This document shows, piece after piece, positions 1 through 6,482 of a stretch of 15,753 bases of DNA. A model generated the notes under the pieces. The model saw only the letters and a program-made list of their open reading frames with translations, did not search any database and had not been told where the DNA came from. The stretch comes from an uncultured bacterium (GTDB taxonomy: Bacteria > Bacillota > Clostridia > Lachnospirales > Lachnospiraceae): assembly GCA_905214855.1 (NCBI GenBank), contig CAJMNU010000027.1, forward strand, positions 1-15,753. The letters run 5' to 3'. Each line of letters starts with the position of its first letter. Position 1 is the stretch's first letter. The position numbers and the translations under genes were made by a program.

Positions 1-422
1 ATCAGGGTAATCGTTCCATCTTCCACATAGGGAAGAAGATAATCCTGTTGTCCTCTGTTAAAACGATGGATCTCATCAATAAACAGAATGGTTTTCCTTC
101 CATACATACCACGCAGTTTCTTTGCTGCATGTATAACTTCCTCCATATCTTTTTTTCCTGCTATGGTTGCGTTGATCTGCCTAAACTCAGAACTTGTTGT
201 GTTCGCAATCACCTTAGCAAGTGTTGTTTTTCCAGTTCCCGGAGGTCCATAAAAAATCAATGAACTTAATTTATCTGCCTGTATTGCACGATATAACAGT
301 TTATCTTTTCCAATCACATGTTTCTGCCCTACCACCTCATCCAGTGTTGTTGGGCGCAGTCTGGAAGCCAAAGGTCCTTCCGCTTCCATTGTACTCTCTC
401 TCATATAATCAAACAGATCCAT
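1..422 (-). CDS. rarA: Replication-associated recombination ATPase RarA (MgsA), N-terminal part, truncated by window edge
   Basis: RarA/MgsA is a clamp-loader-like AAA+ ATPase that acts at stalled replication forks. About 140 residues are visible; the rest lies beyond base 1. The sequence begins MDLFDYMRES, followed by ASRLRPTTLDEVVGQ, which is typical of this family. A Walker A motif (GPPGTGKTT, about residues 59-67) and a Walker B motif (ILFIDEIHRFN, about residues 111-121) are both intact. I chose the ATG at 422-420. It has AGGAG about 10 nt upstream, whereas an in-frame ATG three codons earlier abuts the Shine-Dalgarno sequence. The gene starts 18 bases after the deacetylase stop codon, so the two are probably co-transcribed. 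The family assignment is firm from the motifs; no function beyond the family role is claimed. Confidence 0.93.
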   Translation of the reverse strand, partial: MDLFDYMRESTMEAEGPLASRLRPTTLDEVVGQKHVIGKDKLLYRAIQADKLSSLIFYGPPGTGKTTLAKVIANTTSSEFRQINATIAGKKDMEEVIHAAKKLRGMYGRKTILFIDEIHRFNRGQQDYLLPYVEDGTITL

Positions 423-440
423 GATCCACATTCTCCTAAA

Positions 441-1133
441 CTAATCAATCAATAATTCATCTACTGTGACAAAAGTATACCCTTCCTTCTCAAGGGTGTC
501 AATGACCTGCAAAGCTGCTTCTACTGAAGTCTGAAAAATATCATGCATCAAAATAATATCTCCATCTTCTGTATCTTTCAATATTTTTTGTACTGTCTTT
601 GCTGTATTTTGATATTTCCAGTCTAAAGAATCCACCGTCCAAAATACTGTTGTCATATTCACATCATTTTCCAATATATCATTCCAATCTCCATATGGTG
701 GTCTTAAATATCTTGGGGGTTCTCCTATTATAGAGGCAATCAACTCATTATTTTTCTGGATCGCACTAAGGACTATATTTTCCTTTGTTTTTGTCAGCTG
801 CTGATGCTTGTAACTATGATTTCCGATCAAATGCCCTTCTTTCTTCATTCTTTTTACAATCTCTTCCTTTCCTTTTATATTCTCTCCCATCAGAAAGAAT
901 GTAGCTTTGACCCCTCTCTCTTTTAATCCATCCAAAAGCATTGGAGTAAACTTCTCATGAGGACCATCATCAAATGTCAACGCTGCCTGCTTGACCATTC
1001 TGATATCCGCTTCAGGCTGGTCTGCTGCCCGAACATCCCCATTTTTCACCCATATCTGAAATGCTGTCAAAATAAGCAGCACATCCACCGCCAAGATCAC
1101 CCAAAAAAACAAAATCTGTCGTTTGATATTCAT
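441..1133 (-). CDS. Membrane-anchored polysaccharide deacetylase (NodB/CE4 family, PdaB-like)
   Basis: This is a 230-residue carbohydrate esterase family 4 protein, predicted to remove N-acetyl groups from peptidoglycan or a similar polymer outside the membrane. One hydrophobic segment (about residues 7-27) looks like an uncleaved anchor or signal. The NodB motifs are present in order: TFDDGPH (53-59, catalytic and metal Asp55/Asp56), the metal histidines H106-x3-H110, RPPYG (144-148), DSLDW (168-172) and ILMHD (194-198). All catalytic positions appear intact, so an active enzyme is likely. The start has GGAGG seven bases upstream. The size and single N-terminal segment resemble the sporulation deacetylase PdaB, and a possible sigma-E-like promoter lies upstream, but the PdaB assignment is inference. 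It probably forms an operon with rarA. Confidence 0.9.
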   Translation of the reverse strand: MNIKRQILFFWVILAVDVLLILTAFQIWVKNGDVRAADQPEADIRMVKQAALTFDDGPHEKFTPMLLDGLKERGVKATFFLMGENIKGKEEIVKRMKKEGHLIGNHSYKHQQLTKTKENIVLSAIQKNNELIASIIGEPPRYLRPPYGDWNDILENDVNMTTVFWTVDSLDWKYQNTAKTVQKILKDTEDGDIILMHDIFQTSVEAALQVIDTLEKEGYTFVTVDELLID

Positions 1134-1161
1134 TTTGACCTCCGAAACAGTCTATCCTCTC

Positions 1162-1185
1162 TACTCTTAATATTACTCTTAATAT
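1162..1185. repeat. Perfect 12-bp tandem duplication in the deacetylase leader
   Basis: The unit TACTCTTAATAT occurs twice with no gap (1162-1173 and 1174-1185). It lies between the candidate promoter at 1190-1219 and the deacetylase ribosome binding site. It could be a recent slippage duplication; no function is implied. Confidence 0.85.
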
Positions 1186-1189
1186 CACC

Positions 1190-1219
1190 ACTATACGAAA
1201 TACAAAGTTCGGATATGAC
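1190..1219 (-). promoter_or_regulatory. Possible sigma-E-like promoter of the deacetylase gene
   Basis: On the minus strand, ATATC (1216-1212) is followed after 14 bases by CGTATAGT (1197-1190). This resembles the Bacillus sigma-E pattern (ATATT, 13-14 bases, CATACAAT). I saw no good sigma-A promoter in the 1134-1270 region. The match is imperfect, so this is only a candidate. If real, it fits a sporulation role like that of PdaB. Confidence 0.3.
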
Positions 1220-1270
1220 TATAGCAGAGAAATACCTCAAGACAGAATCTCTATGTGCTAAAAACGTTTC

Positions 1271-1310
1271 ATTGAAAAACTGCCTGACAGCATACTGCCA
1301 GACAGTTTCA
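1271..1310 (-). terminator. Rho-independent terminator downstream of deoD
   Basis: On the minus strand, arms 1307-1295 and 1290-1278 form a 13-bp stem. Its two non-Watson-Crick pairs are G-U on this strand only. The loop is TATG and a run of Ts follows (1279-1275). The strand-specific wobble pairs and the T-run point to a terminator for the deoD transcript. Confidence 0.8.
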
Positions 1311-1349
1311 TGAAAACTTTTATTTTAATCTATGGAGGCTTTCCATATT

Positions 1350-1394
1350 TTGACACTCCCCACGGCTAACACAGGGAGTTCTACGACACATTGG
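1350..1394 (-). mobile_element. 45-bp solo IS605-type mini-element (left end joined to right-end hairpin)
   Basis: Read on the minus strand, this starts CCAATGTGTCGTA and ends GTGGGGAGTGTCAA, preceded by TTAT. The first part matches the left end of the complete IS605 element at 10994, including the TTAT flank. The last part matches its right end at 9210. The middle (CTCCCTGTGTTAGCCGTGG) is the terminal hairpin with nothing else between the two ends. It has no coding capacity and lies 44 bases after the deoD stop codon. It is best explained as an internally deleted or miniature derivative of the resident family. Confidence 0.75.
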
Positions 1395-1438
1395 ATAACT
1401 ATTATCTCCGACTCTCAAGAAAAATCATTTCACTTCTG

Positions 1439-2146
1439 TTACACAGCCTCCAGTGCAATCTTCATCATATTGGTAAAAGCATTCTCACGCTCTTTTGCTG
1501 TAGTAACCTCTCCTGATACAAAAGAATCAGAGATTGTCAGCAGACATGCTGCCTTCTTCCCCAACACTCTCGCATTATGAAATAGAGCAAAGCTCTCCAT
1601 CTCCACACACTGTGTCTGACTTCTTTTTTGCAATTCCTGATACGTTCCTACATGGTCTGATGTATAAAATACATCAGAAGAATGGACTCTCACAGGTGTC
1701 AGTTTGATCCCCAATTTTTTTGCCGTCTGTAAAAGGTGTGCATTTAATTCAGAATCTGGATATACAATATCTTTCTCATATCCACTCTGTACCTTTGCAA
1801 ATGTTGACTGACTCCAAGAACTTTCAGCCAAAACCACATCATATAAGTTTAATTCTGGTACATAAGCACCCGCAGAACCAATCCTAATAATTGTTTCCAC
1901 CTCATACATTTTAAAAAGTTCATAGGAATAGATTCCCATAGAAGGCATTCCCATCCCACTCGCCATAACAGTCAAAGTTTTTCCCTTGTAAGCCCCTGTA
2001 TATGCATAGATACCACGTACCCCATTGGAAATCTGAACATTCTCCAAAAATGTATCTGCGATCACTTTTGCCCGAACCGGATCTCCCGGCATCAATACTG
2101 TTTTTGCAATATCTCCAAGATTTGCCTGATTATGTGGTGTTGCCAT
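1439..2146 (-). CDS. deoD: Purine nucleoside phosphorylase, DeoD type
   Basis: DeoD is a cytoplasmic enzyme of purine salvage. It splits purine (deoxy)nucleosides with phosphate into base and (deoxy)ribose-1-phosphate, and is normally hexameric. The protein has 235 residues, the usual length, and begins MATPH like the E. coli enzyme. Recognisable elements are His5, the phosphate-site arginines Arg25 (GDPVRAK), Arg44 (NGVRG) and Arg88 (IRIGSAG), the substrate-binding VEMES (181-185), and Asp207 in TISDS, the position of the catalytic aspartate. The start codon is preceded by AAAGGAGG with seven bases of spacing. A sigma-A-like promoter lies upstream and a terminator downstream, so it looks monocistronic. 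No deoxyribose-phosphate pathway genes are adjacent. Confidence 0.96.
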   Translation of the reverse strand: MATPHNQANLGDIAKTVLMPGDPVRAKVIADTFLENVQISNGVRGIYAYTGAYKGKTLTVMASGMGMPSMGIYSYELFKMYEVETIIRIGSAGAYVPELNLYDVVLAESSWSQSTFAKVQSGYEKDIVYPDSELNAHLLQTAKKLGIKLTPVRVHSSDVFYTSDHVGTYQELQKRSQTQCVEMESFALFHNARVLGKKAACLLTISDSFVSGEVTTAKERENAFTNMMKIALEAV

Positions 2147-2215
2147 ACAACCGCCTCCTTTTTTGCATTTATTTCATCTTTTCTTGATTTTTCACGCTCT
2201 TCCCCTTCTTCTTAC

Positions 2216-2244
2216 AGCATACGCAATTTTAACACAAAAGTAAA
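2216..2244 (-). promoter_or_regulatory. Likely sigma-A promoter of deoD
   Basis: TTTACT (2244-2239) and TATGCT (2221-2216) are separated by 17 bases on the minus strand, about 70 bases upstream of the deoD start codon. The hexamers are moderate matches. The rest of the 2147-2290 stretch is A/T-rich and holds no gene I can support. Confidence 0.45.
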
Positions 2245-2294
2245 CAGATATTTCTGCATTTCTATTGAAACAAATTTTACTTACTATGATATAC

Positions 2295-2330
2295 AAAAGA
2301 CGGTTCTTGAACCAAAGTCCAAAAACCGTC
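2295..2330 (-). terminator. Rho-independent terminator downstream of uxaB
   Basis: On the minus strand a 14-bp stem runs from GACGGTT to AACCGTC (2330-2299). It includes G-U pairs in its inner half, has a TTTG loop and is followed by TTTT. It lies about 97 bases after the uxaB stop and separates it from deoD. Confidence 0.88.
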
Positions 2331-2426
2331 ATATGTATCTTATCTTCTATACCCTAAGTTTATCCGAATCTTAGTTTATATAAATCTTACAAAAAGATAT
2401 CTGCAAGGTCCTCTGATCCAAGATCA

Positions 2427-3764
2427 TTATGCCAGAATCATCTTATATGCTTCTGCCATTCCATCTTTCTCGATCTTCTCACAATACTCTTTTACCATAG
2501 GGATCATCTCTGTCAGATCTGCATGCCAGTAGTCTTCTCTGTTCATGATATCCTCTACAGAAGCAGTCTTCATAAACTCTAAGATCTCCTGACCATCATT
2601 TGCCTTATCTGTTCTATAGAACTCGATCAATGCAGCCATAGAGAATGTCAGTGCCTTTGGATAAGAACCAAACTTCTCTTTGTATTCCAGAATAGTCGGA
2701 AGTACACGAACCTGAAACTTACTTACAGAGTTCAGTGCAATAGACAAGAGCTGATGTTTGATGAATGGATTGGAAAATCTCTCCAGAACATCCTTTGCAA
2801 ACTGTACATCTGTCTCTGTATTTCCAAGTGTAGGAACAATCTCATCAAACAGACATTTTTTCAGGAATGCACTTACTGTCTCATCCTTTAAACATTCACC
2901 TACAGTCTGAAGTCCGTACAGGTATGCACCTAATACCATAGAAGTATGACCACCATTTAAGATACGTACTTTTCTCTTCTTGTATGGTTTTGCATCATCT
3001 GTCCAAACGATGTTATATCCTGCCTTCTGGAATGGAAGCTCATCCTCATGATGTCCCTCGATAACCCACAGATGGAAGATCTCTGCTGTATCAATGAGGT
3101 TATCTGTATAACCGATCTGCTTTGTCAGCTCCTCTACCTCATCTCTAGGATAGCCAGTTACAATACGGTCTACCAGAGTATTGCAGAAGTCATTCTCTGT
3201 CTCCAGCCAGTTCTTAAATTCCTCTCCCAGATTCCAAAGATCTGCATACTTCAAAATACATGCCTTCAGATTATCTGCATTATTGTCGATCAGCTCACAA
3301 GGAAGAAGAATAAATCCCTTTAAGCCAAGCTGGAATCTCTTATATAAGAATTGTGTCAATTTTGCCGGATAAGATTTTGCTGGCTTATCATCCAGTTTTT
3401 CTGTACCGATATACTCGATACCAGCTTCTGTTGTATTGGAAACGATCACTCTTAAATCCGGATTCTCAGCCAGTTTCATGTATTCATCAAACTGTGTATA
3501 TGGATTCAATGCTCTGGAAATAGATGTAATATGAGTATGCTCATTGACAACCTGACCTTTGTCAATACCGCGCAGGAATAAATTGTATTCACAGTTCTGA
3601 TCCTGAAGCATCTGGCACATACCTTTTTCAATCGGCTGTACAACAACGATCTTTCCATCATATAATCCTTTTTCACGCAATTTGTGGAAGAAATAATCCA
3701 CAAAGCCACGCAGGAATCCGCCTTCACCAAACTGCATTACTGTTTCTTTTACATTAGAGCTCAT
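2427..3764 (-). CDS. uxaB: Tagaturonate reductase (mannitol dehydrogenase superfamily)
   Basis: UxaB reduces D-tagaturonate to D-altronate with NADH, the second step of the galacturonate (pectin sugar) branch after uronate isomerase. The protein is 445 residues long, against about 480 in E. coli. It has the cofactor-binding start QFGEGGFLRGFVD (11-23) and conserved blocks SNTTEAGI (109-116), LLPCELIDNN (153-162) and VDRIVTGYPRDEV (198-210). The polyol dehydrogenase catalytic signature K265-x4-N270-x2-H273 is intact. The start was set at 3764 because GGAGG lies seven bases upstream; the open frame extends 18 codons further without a better signal. It stands alone, without uxaA or uxaC nearby. 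A sigma-A promoter flanked by two cre-like palindromes points to catabolite repression or a LacI-family regulator. Confidence 0.93.
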   Translation of the reverse strand: MSSNVKETVMQFGEGGFLRGFVDYFFHKLREKGLYDGKIVVVQPIEKGMCQMLQDQNCEYNLFLRGIDKGQVVNEHTHITSISRALNPYTQFDEYMKLAENPDLRVIVSNTTEAGIEYIGTEKLDDKPAKSYPAKLTQFLYKRFQLGLKGFILLPCELIDNNADNLKACILKYADLWNLGEEFKNWLETENDFCNTLVDRIVTGYPRDEVEELTKQIGYTDNLIDTAEIFHLWVIEGHHEDELPFQKAGYNIVWTDDAKPYKKRKVRILNGGHTSMVLGAYLYGLQTVGECLKDETVSAFLKKCLFDEIVPTLGNTETDVQFAKDVLERFSNPFIKHQLLSIALNSVSKFQVRVLPTILEYKEKFGSYPKALTFSMAALIEFYRTDKANDGQEILEFMKTASVEDIMNREDYWHADLTEMIPMVKEYCEKIEKDGMAEAYKMILA

Positions 3765-3783
3765 CTTGCTACCTCCACACTTT

Positions 3784-3797
3784 TGTAAGCGCTTACA
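3784..3797. promoter_or_regulatory. cre/LacI-type operator in the uxaB leader
   Basis: TGTAAGCGCTTACA is a perfect 14-bp palindrome matching the CcpA cre consensus (TGWNANCGNTNWCA). It sits about 40 bases downstream of the predicted uxaB transcription start and 20 bases before the start codon, a position suited to a roadblock. A dedicated LacI-family uronate regulator could bind the same kind of site. Confidence 0.8.
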
Positions 3798-3839
3798 TTT
3801 TTGGCTATGTAAGCTCACGCTTTCTATTTATATAGTTTC

Positions 3840-3868
3840 ACTATACAACATTTGAGACATAAGTGCAA
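3840..3868 (-). promoter_or_regulatory. Sigma-A promoter of uxaB
   Basis: TTGCAC (3868-3863) and TATAGT (3845-3840) are separated by exactly 17 bases on the minus strand. This predicts a transcription start near 3833 and a leader of about 70 bases containing the operator at 3784-3797. Confidence 0.8.
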
Positions 3869-3882
3869 GTAGTTTTTCACTT

Positions 3883-3902
3883 TTTTGAAAGCGCTTTCAA
3901 AA
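3883..3902. promoter_or_regulatory. Second cre/LacI-type operator upstream of the uxaB promoter
   Basis: TTTTGAAAGCGCTTTCAAAA is a perfect 20-bp palindrome whose core is an ideal cre site. Its centre is 102 bases from the centre of the operator at 3784-3797, with the promoter between them. This arrangement would suit repression by DNA looping. Confidence 0.8.
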
Positions 3903-3936
3903 TTTTTGTTATTGTTTAAACTTTTTTGAAATCATA

Positions 3937-3982
3937 CAAAAAAAATATCCCCAAATCCCGTGTAAACACGGAATCCAGGGAT
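3937..3982 (-). terminator. Strong Rho-independent terminator after rplL
   Basis: On the minus strand a 16-bp stem (3982-3947) is fully paired if G-U pairs are allowed. The loop is TTTA and the tail is ATTTTTTTT. It starts 18 bases after the rplL stop, so the ribosomal protein operon ends here. Confidence 0.9.
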
Positions 3983-3999
3983 AAAAAGAAGAGTCTTAA

Positions 4000-4371
4000 T
4001 TACTTCAGAGTAACTTTTGCACCTTCTGCCTCTAATTTTGTCTTGATGTCGTTTGCTTCTTCCTTGGAAGCCTGAGCTTTTACTACCTTCGGAGCTCCGT
4101 CTACTACTTCTTTCGCTTCCTTCAGACCTAAGCCAGTTACTTCACGAACAACTTTGATAACTTTAACTTTGTTAGCGCCAACTTCTGTCAGCTCTACATC
4201 GAACTCAGTCTTCTCTTCCTCAGCTGCTGCTGCAGGACCAGCTGCTACTACAACGCCTGCTGCTGCAGATACGCCGAACTCTTCCTCACATGCTTTTACT
4301 AATTCATTTAACTCTAATACAGATAATTCTTTGATAGCTTCGATAAACTCAGCAGTTGTCAACTTTGCCAT
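4000..4371 (-). CDS. rplL: 50S ribosomal protein L7/L12
   Basis: L7/L12 forms the flexible stalk dimers that recruit translation factors to the large ribosomal subunit. The protein has 123 residues. It shows the N-terminal dimerisation segment (about 1-30), an Ala-rich hinge (about 35-52) and the C-terminal factor-binding domain. The domain includes [20 protein letters not shown] and VDGAPK and ends in [13 protein letters not shown] lies nine bases before the start codon. It follows rplJ after 52 bases, as usual, but a strong terminator follows instead of rpoB. Confidence 0.98.
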   Translation of the reverse strand: MAKLTTAEFIEAIKELSVLELNELVKACEEEFGVSAAAGVVVAAGPAAAAEEEKTEFDVELTEVGANKVKVIKVVREVTGLGLKEAKEVVDGAPKVVKAQASKEEANDIKTKLEAEGAKVTLK

Positions 4372-4423
4372 TTTTACATACCTCCATATAATAATTTACT
4401 GTTATCTTGATCTCTACAAGAAA

Positions 4424-4918
4424 TTAAGCTTCGCCTGCTTTAGACTCTGCGATCTGATTAAGCACACGAGCCATATTGGTAATTGGGGACTGAATGCTTC
4501 CAAGCAATTTTCCAAGAAGGATCTCTCTGGAAGGAATGGTTGCGATAACCTGGATTCCTTTCTGATCGTAATATGTTCCCTCAACTACACCTGCTTTTAA
4601 TTCCAATTTGTCTGCTGTCTTTGCGAACTCTGCAAGGATTCTTGCTGGAGCTGTTGCATCTGTCTTAGATACAGCCAAAGCTGTAGGTCCTTCCAGATCT
4701 GGATCCAGAGCTTCAAATGCTGTTCCTTTAGCAGCAAAACGAATCATAGTGTTTTTGTAAACCTTGTAAGTTACGCCTGCTTCTCTTAACTGCTTACGAA
4801 GTTTTGTATCCTGCTCAACAGTTAAACCACGGTAGTCAACCACAACTGCGGATGCTGCGCCGTCTAATAATTCAGCGATTTCCTTTACGATAGGCTGTTT
4901 TAACTCTACTTTTGCCAT
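4424..4918 (-). CDS. rplJ: 50S ribosomal protein L10
   Basis: L10 is the base of the L7/L12 stalk and an autogenous translational regulator of rplJ-rplL. The protein has 164 residues, beginning MAKVELKQPIV, with the conserved VVDYRGLTVEQ, LRKQLREAGVTYKVYKNT and EGPTALAVS segments. The start at 4918 was chosen because the only alternative, a GTG four codons earlier, overlaps the GGAGG sequence itself. The gap from GGAGG to the chosen ATG is 11 bases. It is preceded by its own promoter and an L10-leader attenuator, and followed by rplL. Confidence 0.97.
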   Translation of the reverse strand: MAKVELKQPIVKEIAELLDGAASAVVVDYRGLTVEQDTKLRKQLREAGVTYKVYKNTMIRFAAKGTAFEALDPDLEGPTALAVSKTDATAPARILAEFAKTADKLELKAGVVEGTYYDQKGIQVIATIPSREILLGKLLGSIQSPITNMARVLNQIAESKAGEA

Positions 4919-4983
4919 TGAATGTTGCACCTCCTTATAGATTTTCGAGGCATTGATTGCAGTCTATAAGATTTTCCTAAACG

Positions 4984-5015
4984 AAAAAACCTCTCTGTCC
5001 AAAAGACAGAGAGGT
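4984..5015 (-). terminator. Attenuator hairpin of the L10 leader
   Basis: On the minus strand an 11-bp perfect stem (ACCTCTCTGTC paired with GACAGAGAGGT) with a TTTTG loop is followed by TTTTTT (4989-4984). It lies 66 bases before the rplJ start codon, inside the leader. It therefore acts as a conditional terminator rather than an operon end. Confidence 0.88.
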
Positions 5016-5108
5016 GGATTACAAACTACTTGCGTATGTTTTGTACTTTCCTCGGCAGGCGTTTTCATCTTATGCCATACGGCACCTGCTGTCTTCGGCA
5101 ATCAATAC
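4984..5108 (-). ncRNA. Ribosomal protein L10 leader
   Basis: The leader of rplJ contains GACAGCAGGTGCCGTATGGC, the complement-like partner CGCCTGCCGAGG, and the attenuator hairpin. These are in the order known for the Firmicute L10 leader, an RNA bound by L10 or its L10(L12)4 complex to shut down rplJ-rplL. Recognition is by sequence pattern; a covariance-model search was not run. Starts are approximate and follow from the promoter at 5115-5143. Confidence 0.85.
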
Positions 5109-5114
5109 TTGCAT

Positions 5115-5143
5115 AATATATCATAATTTATTTTGAATGTCAA
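5115..5143 (-). promoter_or_regulatory. Strong sigma-A promoter of rplJ-rplL
   Basis: A perfect TTGACA (5143-5138) and a near-perfect TATATT (5120-5115) are separated by 17 bases on the minus strand. They lie between rplA and the L10 leader. rplJ-rplL can thus be transcribed separately from the upstream ribosomal genes. Confidence 0.9.
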
Positions 5144-5171
5144 TCACAAAATCAAACTTTTTCTGTTCTGA

Positions 5172-5867
5172 TTAGTTTGTCAGCTTTGCTACATTCAGCT
5201 TTACGCCAGGTCCCATAGTGGAAGTCAATGTAACACTCTTTAAGTAAGCACCCTTAACTGTGCTTGGTTTTGCTTTCATAATTGCATCCATAAGCGTCTG
5301 GAAGTTGTCCGCTAACTGCTCCTCAGTGAAAGAAGCCTTACCAACTGGCACGTGGATAATATTTGTTTTATCAAGTCTGTACTCGATCTTACCAGCTTTG
5401 ATATCGTTAATAGCTTTTGTTACATCCATGGTAACAGTACCAGCTTTTGGGTTTGGCATTAAGCCCTTCGGTCCAAGTACACGACCCAGACGACCAACAA
5501 CACCCATCATATCCGGAGTAGCTACTACTACATCAAAATCTAACCAGCCTTCATTCTGGATCTTCGGAATCAGTTCTTCTGCTCCAACAAAGTCTGCGCC
5601 TGCTGCTTTAGCTTCCTCAGCCTTTGGTCCTTTAGCGAATACTAAGATTCTTACAACTTTACCAGTTCCGTGTGGCAGAACAACAGCACCACGGATCTGC
5701 TGATCAGCGTGACGACCGTCACAGCCGGTTCTCAAGTGAGCTTCAATAGTTTCATCAAATTTTGCAGATGCAGTCTTCTTTAAGATAGCAATTGCCTCTG
5801 CCGCATCATACAGATTGGAACGGTCTACTAATTTAGCAGCCTCTGTATATCTTTTTCCTCTTTTCAT
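5172..5867 (-). CDS. rplA: 50S ribosomal protein L1
   Basis: L1 forms the mobile L1 stalk near the ribosomal E site and usually represses its own operon by binding its mRNA. The 231-residue protein has the full family length. It begins [15 protein letters not shown] and carries [32 protein letters not shown] and the C-terminal [23 protein letters not shown] lies nine bases before the start codon. It follows rplK with a 109-base spacer that contains a stable hairpin and an L1-binding-like motif. Downstream is the separate rplJ promoter. Confidence 0.98.
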   Translation of the reverse strand: MKRGKRYTEAAKLVDRSNLYDAAEAIAILKKTASAKFDETIEAHLRTGCDGRHADQQIRGAVVLPHGTGKVVRILVFAKGPKAEEAKAAGADFVGAEELIPKIQNEGWLDFDVVVATPDMMGVVGRLGRVLGPKGLMPNPKAGTVTMDVTKAINDIKAGKIEYRLDKTNIIHVPVGKASFTEEQLADNFQTLMDAIMKAKPSTVKGAYLKSVTLTSTMGPGVKLNVAKLTN

Positions 5868-5882
5868 TATAAATAACCTCCT

Positions 5883-5911
5883 AGTGGTAGTGTCGGGATT
5901 TCCCTCCCACG
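5883..5911 (-). promoter_or_regulatory. L1-binding-like mRNA motif upstream of rplA
   Basis: The minus strand reads CGTGGGAGGGAAATCCC followed by GACACTACCACT, just before the rplA AGGAGG. GTGG pairs with CCAC and GGGA with TCCC, giving a two-tier hairpin. It is nearly repeated before rplK (6423-6455). This fits feedback sites for protein L1 as known for L11-operon mRNAs; the binding itself is inference. Immediately upstream, a hairpin with perfect 8-bp arms (TTTGTTAC and GTAACAAA, 5942-5912) precedes it. Confidence 0.6.
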
Positions 5912-5976
5912 TTTGTTACTGCTGCTCAATTGCTGTAACAAAACTATGCTTCTTGTTCATGATGTTCTGGGTTGAA

Positions 5977-6402
5977 TTAGTCAACTACAGTGATACCCAT
6001 ACTTCTTGCGGTACCAGCGATCATGCTTGTTGCAGCCTCAATGCTTGCTGCATTCAAATCTGGCATCTTCAATTCAGCGATCTTCTGAACTTCTGCTCTT
6101 GTGATTGTAGCCACTTTATCTTTGTTTGGCTTTGCAGAACCGGATTTGATCTTGCAAGCTTTCTTTAACAGTACAGCAGCCGGCGGAGTCTTTGTAATGA
6201 AGCTGAAGCTTCTGTCTGCATATACAGTGATAACAACTGGAATAACCATTCCATCCTGATCAGCTGTTCTTGCATTAAACTCTTTTGTAAACTGTACAAT
6301 GTTTACACCATGCTGACCTAATGCAGGACCAACTGGCGGTGCTGGTGTTGCCTTACCAGCAGGAATCTGTAATTTGATATAACCTGTTACTTTCTTTGCC
6401 AT
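5977..6402 (-). CDS. rplK: 50S ribosomal protein L11
   Basis: L11 sits in the GTPase-associated centre with 23S rRNA helices 43-44. It is needed for factor turnover and stringent-response sensing. The chosen start gives 141 residues, the normal length. It begins [20 protein letters not shown] and carries [13 protein letters not shown] and the RNA-binding C-terminal half ending [16 protein letters not shown] three codons upstream overlaps the GGAGG and was rejected; the ATG at 6402 has eight bases of spacing. It lies between nusG and rplA, with L1-binding-like motifs on both sides. Confidence 0.98.
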   Translation of the reverse strand: MAKKVTGYIKLQIPAGKATPAPPVGPALGQHGVNIVQFTKEFNARTADQDGMVIPVVITVYADRSFSFITKTPPAAVLLKKACKIKSGSAKPNKDKVATITRAEVQKIAELKMPDLNAASIEAATSMIAGTARSMGITVVD

Positions 6403-6422
6403 CTTAGGCACCTCCTAAATTA

Positions 6423-6455
6423 TGTGGTATTGTCGGGGATTCTTTCCCTCCCACG
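6423..6455 (-). promoter_or_regulatory. L1-binding-like mRNA motif upstream of rplK
   Basis: The minus strand reads CGTGGGAGGGAAAGAATCCC followed by CGACAATACCACA. It has the same outer GTGG/CCAC and inner GGGA/TCCC pairing as the copy before rplA. It lies about 20 bases before the rplK start codon, overlapping the translation initiation region. L1 feedback is the likely role but is inferred. Confidence 0.6.
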
Positions 6456-6482
6456 AGCCGTTCCAAAGAAACGACCGTTTCC

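Noticed and set aside
48..424. Plus-strand open frames of 67-71 codons
   Set aside because: They lie antisense to the rarA Walker A and Walker B region, lack ribosome binding sites, and give Cys/His-rich low-complexity proteins typical of shadow frames.
4154..4600. Plus-strand 148-codon frame rich in Ala, Ser and Thr
   Set aside because: It is the reverse complement of rplL and the rplL-rplJ junction. The composition simply mirrors the Ala-rich hinge of L7/L12.
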